Assembly: GCA_013397435.1 (NCBI GenBank)
Contig: VZRG01000521.1
Coordinates: forward strand, 326,658 to 390,657
Source: Erythrocercus mccallii
Lineage: Eukaryota > Chordata > Aves > Passeriformes > Dicruridae
DNA: 64,000 bases
Direction: 5' to 3'
The notes beneath the pieces were generated by a model, which worked only from the letters and a program-made list of their open reading frames with translations, had not been told where the DNA came from and did not search any database. The position numbers were made by a program, and so were the translations under genes. Below, piece by piece: positions 13,404-27,543 of this stretch. How positions within the stretch are numbered: position 1 is the stretch's first letter; every line of letters begins with the position of its first letter.

Positions 13404-16400
13404 CTTCTAACTTGACAAACTTTGTCTGGAAACCCAGAGGAACAAGCACCAGGGAGCCCCACCGTCTGTCTTCCAGCAGCATTTTCTGAAATGGAACAAC
13501 ACTTTAAAGTCTCGTCAGCTCAGCCTTTCACTTCACAGAATATGTGCCTGTCTCTAAAATACCAGGTTATTTTTCCTTACTTCCATAATATTCCCATTGA
13601 ACATTCACTCTCCTGGAAATCACCAATCCAACATCCACCTACCTGCATTCAAACACCTGTCTTGTGCTACTGCCCTTCTCCTTCCAATTTAGAGATTATA
13701 TTTCATAACTGACCTCCAGCTACCTATTGCCTCTCCGTGACACTTCACCCTTGTCTGCCTGATTGATTGGTCTATTATGCTTTGCACTCCTCCTGATGAC
13801 TTACAGACTGCCTGGTATCTGTCACAGGCTTCCTTTTGTTCTCCAATATTCTTGGAGTTTTGGAACACCCTCCAGCTGCCATTCTCTCTCCATATTCCCT
13901 GGCCACCACCTGCCTCTCTTATGAATGTCTAGTTTGGAAAAAGGAGAAGAAATCTTTTGCAAAATAAACCCCTACCTGCTGTGAGTTCACATATATGCTG
14001 GTAAAACACTCTTCTATGACACTGTTGTTTTCGGTGGGGCTCTTTATTTCCTTTGCTCCGTTTGGAGGCATAAAAATGTCACTAGATCAGGCTGTGATCA
14101 GTGACATGGCTTGGAAGGCAGTTTTCCCCAGCAAATTTCCTCACCTGCATAAGTCAATGAAGCAGTGACCGAGAGGGAACAATGTTGTGTTTAAAGATGT
14201 GTGTGGGTAGGAGGGTTCTGTGTCTGCTGGGGGAGAGGTTTGGGACGTGTCCCAGATCCATCCATCTCCCTGTGCTTGTCAGAGGTTGTCCAGCTCTCTG
14301 ATATTGTTCCAGGCTTGTCCCAGCTCTGTCCATCACTCTGACATTTAATTAACTGCCCCATTCTCCTGGATCTTGCACCGGATTTGTGTTGTCTGTCTGA
14401 AATACCTCTTAGGTCATGTCTGAATATTACTAACGGGAGGAGTAACAAAATGGTTGTCACTAATATTGCTATTATTGTTACTGTGTAGATGGTAATAAAA
14501 CAAGACACTGAATATCACAAAGATGAGTACTGTTACACTCAGTGTCACTTCTTCTTGCTGTACTGGTTTTTTGGCATCACAGGTGAGCAGGAACTGACAG
14601 CAGTGGGAAGCAGAGAGAGCCCTGGCCAGCCAGGCATCCAGAAGTCATAGAAAAACAATGAAGGTGCAGGAACTGACCACTGAGAGCAATAAAATCACAC
14701 TTAAGATTTAAAAAGACATTTATGGGACCAATCTTCAGGTGTAACAAGGATTGTTAAACTGATTCAAACCTGCACATGCTGGGTGGTGGCAGTGGCTCCT
14801 CACTCCTCCAGGAGCTCTGCATTGACATTTGGTACCATCTGCCCTGGCTAAGCCCAGAGCTATCCATCTTCCTTGCATCTTTTTCCATCTTTGTCTGGCA
14901 TTTGTCCCATTCTTTTTACTTCAGTCCCAGATCCCCTTCCAGCGTTCCTCACAGCTCCAAATCCACTGGCAAGTGGATTTCTTTTCCCTTTTAGTTACTC
15001 TGTTGAGCATCTGCTCTCATTTGGACCTCCCTGTGGTCTTCTTCCCCTTTTCCTCTGGTCCCTGCGTCTCTGTGTTTGATCCATGGCTCAAGCAGCTGTT
15101 CTGTCCCTGGGATGGCTTGGTATTAATCAAGACATCAATCAATCTTTTATCTCCTTTGTAGAAACTCCCTCTTATGCTTTCTCTTTTATCCTTGCAGTTT
15201 AAATACTGGGCTTGGTGACCACCTCGTGGGATCCCGAATGCCGTGTCCAGTGTGCCTCCCAGCCCCTGAGGACAACTAGGAGACCTTCAGGACTGTGGCT
15301 GGAGCCAGCAGTGACACCCAGGCTCAGAGGTGAGGGCTGGCCTTGTCCATGGCATCTCTGGAGTGAGAGGAGTAGCTGGTGTGAGGCAGCTGCCTTGGGA
15401 GAGAGCCAGCAGGGATGGAACAAGACTTGCTGGAGAGAGCTCCAGGGCTGGGAAATCCTCCCCAAGAGTGGATGGTGGAGGGGAGGCTCCTGGCATTCAC
15501 TCCCAGTAGGGAAGAGTGTGATGCAGACACAGCCAGCCAGGGTTGTGTTTCTCACACTGCTGATCACGGGGTGGTTCCTGGTGGGACTCTTCTCCCAGTG
15601 CTGACCTTCCTGGGGAATCCCTGAGCGGCTGAGCTGTGGCTGCTGCACTCCTGAAAGTGTGGCAGCAGTGCAAGTTATCATAGTTGCATATTAATCTTTA
15701 TTTTTCTAAAGATTGAATTCTTCATTTGAGATTTAAGAAATATTTCTCCCCTGCAGATGAGAAGTGCAGTACATGCCTCCATCCCAACTTCTACAAAAAT
15801 TCTTTTTGACAGAGCAGAAAAAGATCATTGGGTTCATGTTGGAGCTTTAGCTCAGTTTTCTAAGACCAGATGTTTTGCCCCATGTTCCCTGTTCAAATGA
15901 CTAGCTGTTCTGGGCACTTTGAAATTTTCTCCCTCTTCCTCATCTCCACCTTGACATTATGAAAAGGGTTTTCATCAATCCATTGTAAGAAGGAGATAAC
16001 TTTTGTATAAAAGCGCACGGTTGACAGGGTTGAGTTTTTTAGGTAGTGTGTAATTTTTTTTTTACACTGTTATTATTTAAAATATGCTTTCTAAGAGGAC
16101 AAAGGGGAATAGCTTAATGGAAACAAATTTCTGTAGCAAAATGTGTGGCTGGATAAAAAAAGATTATTTCTGTTATTGCTTGGTTAGACAGGTGAATTTC
16201 GAATTTGAGTACAAAAGGTGCTAAAAAGTGTGCCTTAACTTCTCTTCAGTGTGCTGTTGAGATTGAAAAGAATAATTTTTGGAGAAAAACTTTTCTCTGA
16301 GCCTCTATTCCCAGCATTGTCAAGTCTTTAGCGGCAGCCTTTTCCCACAGCTATTATCATGTTTTCACCTTTTCTTCTTCCACCTCATTTTTTGAAGAAA

Positions 16401-18777
16401 ATGTCCTTTTTTGAAGAAGATGTAGCGCTGGTGAAAGGCAGGCAGGTCTGTGGGCTGGCACTGATCTGGAAGGGACGGACAGCAGAGCTGGAGAGGCACG
16501 GGCATCTCTGGAAGCCAGATCAGACCAGGGATGCAGTCCCAGGGAAAAATGGACAGCCTGGCCTGGGGGAAGTAATTTTGAAAGCATCTACAAGCCTACA
16601 GCCCTTAAGACCACCTTTCCAAAGTGACTTTTAACCAATTAGGAACGTAAGCATCAATGAAGATAAGCAGAGCTTAGGTGCTCAGGTCCCTTGGGGCAGA
16701 CACAAATATCTCAGCAATGCAGACAGATAGACAGTTTGCCTGTCCAGATGGATCCAGAGCCAGAGCCAGGCAATGAATTACAAATATAAGTGCCAGAACA
16801 GCAGGCTTGGGACACAGAGGATAAAAGACAGTTGTGTTATTTGAGCTGATAAGCTCTGCGTCTCGTCTGGAAGATGCCGGCATCAAAGGCTCCTGCAGGG
16901 ATTTCACAATGGAGTGTTACACCATCCAGCACTGAGTTACCTGAGATGTGAAATGGGCCTTGCAGAGAAAGCTTCATGCCTGCCACAAAGGAGCAGAATA
17001 AGAGTTTGTTTTGAGAACTATTTGGCTGAATAATTTGTGATTGATCTCCATGGACACTGTGAGATATTGCTCCCAACAGAGCAATGATTGCCATTAGTGT
17101 CTCAGCTCCCTGTCTTCTTCCTCCTTTTTCTCCCCAGCCTTTGCAAGGGCTGGGTCAAATGCTACCCAGGTAGCATGAACAATATTTCCTCCTTTTCTGG
17201 TAATCATTGTCCCTTCTATTCATTCCTCAGAAGCCTTTTCACAAGCAAGAGGTATTTTCAAGGGTTGTAAGCATTCATCTCAATGTACATTTTTATGCCT
17301 ATTGTCCTTGGAAAAGCTGGAGAACTAATTTACTTTATTAGACCAAATGAAAGGAGCTTGTGGAGGTAGCCTTGTGCAGGAGGTCAGGGAGCTAGAGAGG
17401 AGAGACCTCTTGAGACTGCTATGGAATTTCTTGCAGGAACTGAAAAGTAGCTTTTGCTGTTTAGATTGGTGCTGTTCTCCCTTCCATTGTGCTGGCTCTG
17501 TTTCCAGCACTGAGTGCTGAGATCTTCTGCGTGGTCCCATCACTGGTCCAGCCATGAAGGCTTAGGAGCAATAACAACTGTAAGTACCTTGGATTGGCAA
17601 GCCTGGAGGTAGCCAGGCTCACAGCGCTGGGTTGCTGTGCCAGGGAGGAGATGCCCAGGGGGCTCTGGTGAAGGTTCCCATCTTGGGGAGCCCCAGCCAG
17701 CCCATCCCAGGCGACACCCGACTGGGCAAACTCTTCTCCAAGCAGCTTCATGCAGTGAGCAGATGTCCAAAACCCATCTCCTGGGAAATTCACTTCATTC
17801 ATCAATTAAATTGTTTGCTGTGAACCGCTTGGCCCCATCCAGCTCCAGGATTTCAGCCTTGTAATTTTGCTGGCAGAGGACAGCGATGCCATGTCCGTGA
17901 AATCTGCCTGCCAACTGCTTCCCCTGCTAAGCATTTTCTAGGCTAACGATCCCGAAAACCTTGCCAGCAGCCCCAGCTCTGTCCCTTTCAGGGCAAGCCA
18001 CTCATTTAAACGTGAGCACATCTAAATGACTCCATCTGCTAAGTGACGTTGGTAAAGAAAAGATTATAGCAGGAGTTAGTGCTGTGTCCTCAGGTTGTAA
18101 CCCTGGTATAAAATGGGCTGGGAGAACAAGGGGACTGTGAGGAGCTGAGGCTCAGAACCACCTGGGTGACTGTCAGCTTGATTTATTTTCTTGCTCATTA
18201 GATAAATTAGAAAACTGGCAAAAGAAATCATCTCCTGCTCTCAGCTGCTTGGTAACCTGCCACGTGGCACGAGATGCCAGCTGCAGGGAGATGCAACTCC
18301 TTCCCACCCCCCTGGCCCCTCTCCCCAGGACACAGGGACTTGGGTCTGCTGGTGCCACACATCTCGATTGTCCTGCCACCCTAAAGCACCTCATTGACCC
18401 ACCTGGCCCATTGTGACAACCACTAGAGTTTCACTTTTCTCTGGTACCGTTGATTTTTGAATTACAGCTATTTTCTAGGTGAAAACAGCAGCACCAAATA
18501 TTGCTTTTGAACACTGGATTTGACCTCAGAACTGCTTGTTACCCTCATTTCACAAATCAGACAAACTGAAGCAAAATAACCTGGTTTGTGGCTATATCAT
18601 CAGGCAGGACCTGCTGCCCTTCAGAGATGTTGTTCAACACTTTGATCTGGTGGCTTGTGACCAGTCTGCCTTCAGCAGCTGTCCCCCTTGCTTATGAACC
18701 AGACTAATTTTTGTCTGTCAGAAGGATGAAGCTTAATGGTCAGACTTGATTTAAATCCCTGGGTAAAATTCACTGTC

Positions 18778-18830
18778 TAGGAGGTCAGGCTCCATTTACA
18801 GCGCCTTCTAACCTAAAAACTCACTGAAAT
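18778..18830 (+). mobile_element. Possible ancient CR1/L3-type 3' end
   Basis: A short match in memory to the old amniote CR1 tail (GGAGGTCAG..., ...CCTTCTAACCTAAAA, ...TGAAAT). It is only about 50 bases and heavily diverged, so chance resemblance is possible. Confidence 0.3.
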
Positions 18831-19139
18831 ATTCAGCCTACATAACCAAATGTTAAATTTGGACCATTTAAGCCATCCTCAGTACCTTTAGCTGCATCTG
18901 ATGCACTCCTATAGTGTGAAATGAGGCCACTGTTATACACATTGTATTTACACACGAGGAAAAGCTTCCAGACAGGATCAGCTATTAAGAGACTGCAATG
19001 CATTTCTCAGCCAAAGTGGAGGAATCCCCGCTTCAAACCAGGGGAGAACCAAGGCAGGACCTCCTGGAAAGGAGACCTGGGGGTTCCCAGCACTGCTTGT
19101 GCCAGTGCAAGGAGTTGGGGGGCAATACCTGCCCTGGGA

Positions 19140-19535
19140 ACGATGGTCGGAGCGGATTTCTCCTGCTGTCCGTGCTCCTTCTTCTGCCCGTGGGGCTTGT
19201 GCACTTTGTGCACAGGGTCCTTGTCACTCTGTCCCTAGCAGGCGTCGGGGCACACGTGTCCCGGTGCCTCAGTCCCCTGCCAGCTGTGTGCCCGTGTGTA
19301 CAAACGCTGCCGGGAGGCACGGGGCAGAGAGACGGGGCTAATTCCTTCCTGTCATACGCAAGGAATCGGCTTAGGGCCCGGAGCTCCGATTACTCTTATC
19401 TTAGCCTGCATGATGCCAGCCACATCCTGAAATTACCCGGATTTTTTCAAAATCCAGGGGATAGCTTGGGCTCACCCGACCGCTGTGAGCAAACTCCAGC
19501 CCTGCTTTCAACGCCAACAGGTTTGATGGGCTGCG
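19140..19535. promoter_or_regulatory. CpG-island-like cluster
   Basis: A hand count gives about 23 CpG in about 400 bases, against almost none in the preceding hundred bases. GC is above 50 percent. The observed/expected ratio is near 0.7 by rough estimate. Such clusters often mark promoters, so this is a candidate alternative first exon for ELFN1 or a non-coding RNA promoter. No TATA box or initiator was identified. Confidence 0.35.
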
Positions 19536-21094
19536 AGTCAGTGCAGAGGTTGGGGCATGTGGTTTGCACCTCTGAATGCACCTGATGGGAAGGGCCTGGG
19601 TGTGATGCTCAATCCACCTGAAATACCTGATGGAATCTCACATGGAGCAACACCAACAGCCCCTTCCCAGCCTCTGTGCAGAGCTGATTGCTCAGGCAGA
19701 CTGACCTGCTGGGATCCTGGCAGATAACATGCCTCTGAAATGGCCAGCCAGGGAGAGATGCTGTCAAGCAAAGCGTGGAGTGAAATGTTTGGCTGCTGGG
19801 ATTAAGGTGCAGTCCCACCCGTCTGCTGTGGGACACGTGGCACTGCACCCTCCAGCCACCACGCTCCCCATTCCCCATCACTGCCTGCCAAGCCCATCCT
19901 GCTTGGAAATTAGAGTGGGGAAATCAAAGCCCTTCTCCACCCACTCCTGCTGTGCCTCTCAGCCACTGACATTAACACCGAACTGGCTGACATTAGCTTT
20001 GAATGGATTTTAATAACCCCCTTGTGAGCCTGAATTACCCACACAGCGTGAGGGCCACTGAGAGTTTGGAGATGAGGTGATGAGCAGGGCACTGGGGCCA
20101 GACCAGCTCCCCAGGCTGTGGACACAGGACCAGACCCACTCCAGGAGCTGCAGTGCCTTCTGCCAGTGGCAGCTGCTGGTGTGGAACCCTGGCTTTTGCC
20201 TGGCCCCTGGAGAGCTGCTGCTCTGGCACCTGCTGCCCACAAATGTCCTGCCACCAGCAGCTCTGCAAGGGGCTGATGAGCTTGCCAGCACTGGGGACAC
20301 TGGTCCAGGTGTCTACCTCCATGGGATGTTCTCCCCTCTGGGGTAAGGTATGGCTGCTGCTGGGTGGTGAGAACCCTCAGTGCCATCCATGAGAGCATCC
20401 CTGGCCCCTACCAGTGCATGGCATAAAATAGCAGCCTTGGTTTAACCACCTCTGTGCATGGGATGCTAAATGAGATCATGCCTGGCCCAGCTGGGAGTCT
20501 GGACTAGTGTGTGAAAATCTAGCAAGAAGATTAAAAGGTGTCCCCAGGCAGAAGAGGGTATTTATCCCTTTCTTTGTGGCTGAGATGCACATGGCGTGGG
20601 AGTTGCAGGGACAGTGACTTACCCTGAGCATCTGCACGTGGGCAGCGCCGTGTCCCCACTGGGACTGATCTTGGGGACAAGACACTGACCAGGAAAGCTT
20701 CTTCTGAGATGCAGGTGGACACATCCAATCTCCCCCCCTGCACCGGGAAAGGGCTTCCTGCCCTGCATCTTCACTGCCAGCCCTGCAGCTCCTCCACAAA
20801 GGGAAAATCCCTCATTTTTCTCTTATTTTACAGGAGGGAAAGCTAAAAGGGATGGTCAGGTGGTTCTCACTTCTTCTGGAATATGCAGGGCCTGGAAACA
20901 TGCTCTGAAGTTACTCTTCCTCAGTTAAAGCTTACAAGATCTGAGCAAGTGATGGCCAGTCACAAAGTGACATCACCATTTGGGTGGAGGGTGATGATTT
21001 CTAGCTGCCATTGAAATCCACAGGTGTTTCCAGTATGAAAGCAGGAACAGCCACAGGGATATGGACAGGACATCCCAACTGGGGTGGGCCAGCA

Positions 21095-21134
21095 GCTTCT
21101 CCACCTCTACAGGGGCTTCTCCAGCTCTACAGGG
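21095..21134 (+). repeat. 20-bp tandem pair
   Basis: Two adjacent 20-base units (GCTTCTCCACCTCTACAGGG and the same with one C-to-G change). A small recent duplication. Confidence 0.9.
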
Positions 21135-24100
21135 GCTGTGAAATCATCAGGCACTTGCAAGAACTGGGTACTGATAACAGCCCCTGCAAAAAAGTCCATG
21201 ATAATGATTGAGTTATATTTAAGAGGCTCCTTCATACTAAGTAAATGCAAATAGTTTACTCAGAAAATATTTCCCACTAAGATCTTTTCTACATAAAATG
21301 CTAACAGATTGAGATTATGACTCTAATGATTATTTTTATTGCCGGTTTACATTTAAATGGCATATATTTCCCCCTACTGTTCTCTCTCTATGGGTTAAAT
21401 CAATAAAACCTATTAAGAAGATTCTTCTTCCTCTAAGATTCCTCCCTCTCTTCTTTCTGTCTCATCTCCACTGGTGCCCTTTTTATCCACCCACCACCAG
21501 AGATTTTTCAGAGCTGCCTCCACGGTATTGGTGCCAAGGATTTGAACATCCCCTTTGACAGAGTGGAGTGAATCCGGTCTTTGCTGAGATGAGGGACTAC
21601 AGAGGAACTCCAGTGCTGTTCCTTTTCCTCATCTTGGGCTGTGTTGCAAGGAGATGAAGTTGGAGCCTCTTCTCACCTCCTTTTAACATAGAAGCTATAC
21701 CTGTCTGTATTCCTGTACCTCCTCAGCTGTGGATGCTCTTGTGCTCCGTCAGCAGTGGCTGTGGCTCACCAAGGAGGTGCTGGATTTCTGTTTGGAGAGG
21801 AATTATCCTGGTATATACGCAGCGAAAACCATTAAGACGCTGACCTTTAAATTGGGCTTCTTCCTGCTCATGTAGGGAGGAGGTGGGTTGAGTGCCCAAA
21901 TCTTATTCATTTTAATGACAAATCCCTCACACAGAGGCTTTGAAATGCTCAGCATTAATGCAATTCGCCTCCCTCTGCTGCAGCTTGGCTCTGCTGTGCA
22001 GAGGATGTCTCTGCTTCCCTCTCACAGTGACAGACCCTATAGATTTGTTCTGTAACTACCATGCCCAGGTACCATTGTGTATGGATTTGTCAGCTTAAGG
22101 CAGTGCTAACACAGGGACCTCCATGCTCCTTAATCAATATCACTAACCTTTCCTTCCTCCATTACTCTCAGCATCACTTTTTTTTCCCCAAGCTTAATTT
22201 GCATAGGTCTCATGTTATCCATGTTTTTGCTTTGTCCCTGTTATCCCATTACCCTGGATAATCAAAGTTGGCTGTAATGGAAACAGCAGAAACAATTTGC
22301 TTACCCTTCTATTACGAGATATTCCCTCTACTAAGTCTGAGCATACCTGCAGTTCTGTGGTAATGCTAATTAACTGTGCATGCATATAGAAAGTAAAGCA
22401 AACAGCACCAGGATCCTTTGGGATGGTGGGGATTTAAGAAAGATGAGATATTATGCTCCTCTTTCTCTGTGCTTGACTGTCCCTACCCTCAATGGAAATT
22501 GCTTTGCACTTGTAGGATAAAATGTAATACATGGTGGAGGAGTCACTGACTCTGCAGAGAGATGGAGTTAGAAGGAAGCAGAGTTCTCTCTGCTAGTAAA
22601 TCCACTATGGAAACAGTGATGCTCCCTGATGTCTTGCTTCTTGTCTATTCCCAGAGTGGGGTCTTTTCCCCATGCAGGTCCCCCTGCCTTGGAGCCCAGC
22701 TGATTCCTCAGGGCCACAGCTGTTCCCCAGAGCAGAGCTCCAGCAAAATATGGGTGGGAATCCTCCTGCCCAGCCTCAAGGATTGCCTGTAAATGAATGT
22801 GGCAGTGCAGGGTACCTGCTGTTGGAAGTGGCTGTTGTGTTCACGTATCCTTCACTCATCTTGGGTGGCTGAGGCAGCAGTAGCTTCAGAGCAGGTGAAA
22901 GGCCTGGGGAGAATAGGAAAGATGGCAATGAAAGAAGAAAGAGAGACTGGGAGACTGTCTCAGTCATCCCTCTTCATTCTGCACTGCACAGTGCCTCAGG
23001 TTCTGCCCAAGGCACGTGGGGCAATCTCCCACATTAGTGTGCAGCATCCTCTCAAAGTCTCACATGAGGCTCTCCTGCGTGTCAGCTAAGCCAAGAGTGA
23101 CTGACACAGCCAGGCATGCGTGGAGGACTGCTGAGCTCTCCCTGCAGGAGAAATCCCACTCAAGTCCACCCACCAGCTCCTTGCTGATTTCCCCAGCTCC
23201 TCTGCCAGCAGCATGGACAGACCACCCCACTGCACCCCCGTGGAGCATCTCAGACTGTCCCTGACACACTGGGCCCCTGGGTATGGACCCTGTGCTCCAG
23301 GAGGGTGGTTAGATAGCCCTTGCACTACTCCTGCCCCTGAAATTGTGAGGGAGATGTTATTTGTGCTCTGGTAACCACAGAACCTTTGATGCAATACTCG
23401 TGTTTGGGATTTTACCACATCTCTCATCCTCCAGGTCTGTCAAGGAGCTCTACGCAGCCGTGACTCAGAGAGAGGCATCAGTGGAGAGAGTCTGTAGATA
23501 CAGTCAGCAGCTGTCATGTGCAGGGCATTAATAATGTATAGGCAGGTATATGTGCATGACCTAGGAGCCCAGGGCCCTCCCTGCCTGAATGGTACCAACT
23601 TTAAAAGATCCCTACACTGTTCCCTGGCTCTGGCCATGCCACAGGCATCACACACATCTGCCCGAGGTAAATGGGCAATAAAAGGGCTGAGAGGGGTGAG
23701 GGCTTGGTGCTTCATGTTTCTTCTCTTCTGCTTGAGCAATGTAGTAACTCCTTCCCTGTCATTGAAACCTTCAGTGCTTGCTGCTCACTGAGTGAGGAGA
23801 CTCAGATTTGAGTGCTGGCTGAGGTCAGTCCCAAAATCCAGCCCAGCCATCTGAGACATTTTGGTTTTGATCAAAGCTCTAAGTGTAAGAATGGGTTTAA
23901 AAATGAAAATGTGACTTTGACTTGTAGGAAGGGATGCTTGGGATTGGAGATGGAACCGGGTATCACTATGATCAGTTGGGAATTTCTTGTTGATTTTACA
24001 TAGCTGAGTCAAAGGTAAACTTCCTATTAACTTCCCTGAGTGAGTCTATAAGGATTTGACCCTTAAAATGAAAGATTTGCAGTTAGCAACTCCAGTGCAA

Positions 24101-27100
24101 CTGCGCTGGTGGAGTTCAAGAAGCACACTAAAACAGCCAGCAGCTTCCAACAGCAATTGCACTCAGCACTGCTCTGTCTCCTCAACTCCTGACATCATTT
24201 GGAGAAAAAAAAAAAGGCAAAGTTTGACTTCATGGGTTTTGTTTCTCTGCAGTTCAAAGGATACAAGAGCCTGGTTTTTAATTGGCACTGAGTTCTCCCA
24301 GCTGGTACACAGGGCAGTCCTGAGACTGACACCCAGCCAGGCAGGAGGAGAGGCTGTTTGAAGTCCTGGGTGCCTGCCACCCATCTGCAGGCACTCAGAA
24401 CTCTCCTTGCTAGATCTGGGGGCAGAGGAGCCTTGCTTCATTTCTGATCATTAATGCATTGGTCTCTTGTTTTCTTTCCACTGATCTTCTCTGTGCACAG
24501 TCCAGGGAGAGCCACATGTTGAGTGGTTTGTGCTGGAGATCACAGTGCAGAGATAATGAGGCTGTTTCCTTACTCTTTGTGTTTCCTCACAGTGAGGCTC
24601 AGCCTGGTCCCATGTCTGTGCAGATGCCCTGTCTGCATGAGTGGGCTGCGCGTCCCTGCAGAGAGAAGCAGGAGTGTCTCAGGCTGTGCACACCCTCACC
24701 TTAGCCCCAACACCTTGGCCAAGTGGAAATTCAGCAGTGCTGAAGTGCAGAGTCAGTGGAGTGCAGGAGCTGCTGGGATGGAGGGGGAGGAATTTAGCCA
24801 GGAATGGAGGGGTTGGCTTTGTTAGGGAGGGCTGGGGGTGCCAGGTCTCAGTGACAGTCACAAGCCCTCTGACAAGGGTCACAGGGTGCCTGGCACTGTG
24901 CAGTGACACATGGAGCACAGGCTTACTTCAGGCACAGCTGGAGTGGGGAGCAGAGTGACCTGCTTCAACAGGCACTGTTATCTCCCACCCCAATGGGACT
25001 TGAAACTCCTTTGTTGACTGAGATCTAACCAAAGCATCCTTCCAGGCTTTTTCCTCCCCTGTCCAGGAGCAGGAAGGCTCTGTGGCTTCTACAAGCCCTC
25101 TGGGCAGTGCATCTCCCATTGGTGATTTCCTTAATGCTTAGAGTGGGGTCTCACCTGCTTTTCTCTGCAGGTTCTGCATCACTCCCACCTTTCTGGTTGC
25201 CTGCTTTTCTTGACCTCACCCCTCCTTGGCAAGCTGGCTCATGGCTTTGCATCCTGCAGACTTCCTCACCCCTCTTTCTTTTCTGCTCATTTATGATTTG
25301 ACCTCAGGAAAGCACCATTACAGGTGCCCTCTGCTCTGTGCTCATTGTGCTCCATGCCCATACCTGCTTTGCCCCAGGTGCCTTTATCATTTCCACCAGC
25401 ACAGTCTCAGTAAATCCTGTGCAAGAGGAAAAACCTCAGCAGAGCATTGTCACTCCACCTGGCCCACGCCAAGCTGGAGCTGTCAGTCCCAAAAGCTCAG
25501 TGGGGTGGATATACTTATTGCTAGAAACCTTTATATTTACCATGGCCTTTCTGACATTACAGTAAATGCATTTCAGAGCCCAAGAAGTATAAAAATAAAC
25601 TGCAAGAAAATCAAGACAGCTAATTAGCCAAAGGTTACTGCTGGGCTCTGTGACTGTCAGCCCTTTTGAAGTTCTCCTTTACACAGGCAGATGTGTGTGC
25701 AGTGCTGCTGCTCCTTTGAATAAATGTCTTGGTTTCCAGAGTGGCTTCGTATCTGGATGTGACTGAACACATGTGAGGCGTGTCACAGTGAGCCTGGGCA
25801 GGATAATCAGAATCCTTTAACCCTGCACTTCTCCAGTACTGAAGAGCACCTCATTTTGTGGAGTGGCTGATCAGTGCTGTGCTGCCTCCCAGCCTCTCGT
25901 GAGCAGGGGTGAGCTGGGAGGTGAGGAGGGGCAAGAGAGCTGCCTGTCTGCACTGGCAGCCCTCCGTGCTGGAGATGCTCCTTCCCCTCTGTGTCCCTGC
26001 CCTCTGCACTGTGGTTGCAGGCTGCTGAGGGTTGCTCTGGTCACCCAGGGTTTGGATGGTGCCTTTGGGGTGCAGCTCTGTGGGGATGAGGAGCCTGGGA
26101 AGTGCTGGAGCACATGGCCCAGCATGTCACGGTCTCACCCCACATGTCCATCATTCCTCAGTATCCAATATTTTCCTGAGGATGAGCACCTTGTATGGGG
26201 CTGCAGGTGCACCAGAAGGGACAAGAGGAAGGGGAGTGGGGGTCCTGGCTGAGCTGAGAGCTGAAGGAGGGATGCAATTGCCACATTAGAGGAGAGAGGC
26301 TGACCTGGTCATGACAGTGGCCCTGGTGGACAGGGATACTGGATCCAGAGGAGTGTTTTGCTCATATTTGGGCAGGAGAGTCCTGAAGCAGTGATGGAGT
26401 TTGAGCCATGTCCCTTGAGCCCAGCCATCCCCTGGCTACAAGCTGTGTGAGCTTTCTCTCCCTGTGCTCTGAACTGCTCCACACAGGGATCAGTGAGAGT
26501 TTGGGCACGATGACCACAGGAACCCCCAGCATCATCTCTGCTGTCCTCTCACTTCTCCTCTCAGGTTGTCCCTTGTTCTGCTTTCTTGGGCTCCATTTCT
26601 CCTAGGAAAATCCTTCTTGCAGCTCCCTCTTCTCTCTTGCCAGTTTCTCCTGTCTCCTGCTCGCAGCTCGTGTGAGTGTCATGTGTTTGCTCAGCATCGC
26701 TCCTCCTGGAACGTTAATTTGCTGCTCATTTCCTCACAGACTTTACACCACAAGTTGGGGCTTTATGTGCATGTGTGTGTGTGATTCAATTAAACAAAAC
26801 ACAATAAAATCAGGGAAAACAGAGGGAGACACAGACAGATAGCAATTCCCTGCTCTCTGAGGGCTAAGCTTGTCTGCCTGTGAGCTCGGCCCCAGCATGG
26901 CTTTCTGATGTTACCACATGGATTTGCTTGTAGCAGCTCTCTGGATCTCGTGCTTGGGGTTTCCATCCCTCTGCCGGGACCCTGGGACAGCAGCTGCTTC
27001 TTCTGTGCTGTCAGAAGTTGGGGCTGCTTCATCACATGAGGTGAACTTTGAAGGAGCTGAGTGCTCATTTAAAATAAGCCCTGAAATGCTGAGGCATCTC

Positions 27101-27543
27101 CAAATACTCAGCCTCCTCCATCCCTCCTTTCCCTCTCTAAGCTCAGTCCCAGCAGCCCCTCAGGATCCTCCAAGGCAGCAACTTCCCTACCCCCCATCCT
27201 GCTCTCCCCCTCGGGGGTGGCAGATTCCCCCTGTGCTAGGACCAAGCTTGCTCCCATATCACACCTTTCCCTTGCAGTGCAACCCGAAAAGCAGCAGCTG
27301 TGCTGTGCAGGGCTTTGCCTGGCTGGTGGGCTTCCCTTCCACTGCTCTGTGCCCCTCTCTGTCATGCCCTTCCCTTGCTCACCTCCTTCCTGCCTTGTTT
27401 TCCTTCCCCTTTTCCCCTCTGATCCATTCATACTGTGAACATATGCTTTCTTAGCATCCTTTGCTCCCAGGCTTCTCCCTGGCAGGTTTCTCACCTCTCC
27501 ACGTGCACGTGGGTGTCTCTCACTCCTGGAGAGCCTGTTCCCG

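Larger units (their letters stand above)
9925..18777. other. Non-coding DNA
   Basis: No supported gene. Contains the TA-rich and poly(T) runs near 11.4 kb and the (TTTTG)n at 13.4 kb. Frames up to 160 codons (for example 15199-15681 on the minus strand) show no domain or splice context. CpG is sparse, in keeping with old methylated DNA. Confidence 0.6.
18831..27543. other. Non-coding DNA up to the assembly gap
   Basis: No supported gene. The CpG cluster at 19.1-19.5 kb stands out. An AT-rich patch at 21220-21430 includes ATGCAAAT at 21245. The last 500 bases before the gap are C/T-biased low-complexity sequence, which may have caused the gap. Confidence 0.6.

Noticed and set aside
15199..15681. 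160-codon minus-strand frame overlapping a 130-codon plus-strand frame
   Set aside because: Overlapping frames on both strands in a GC-richer patch are typical of chance; no domain.
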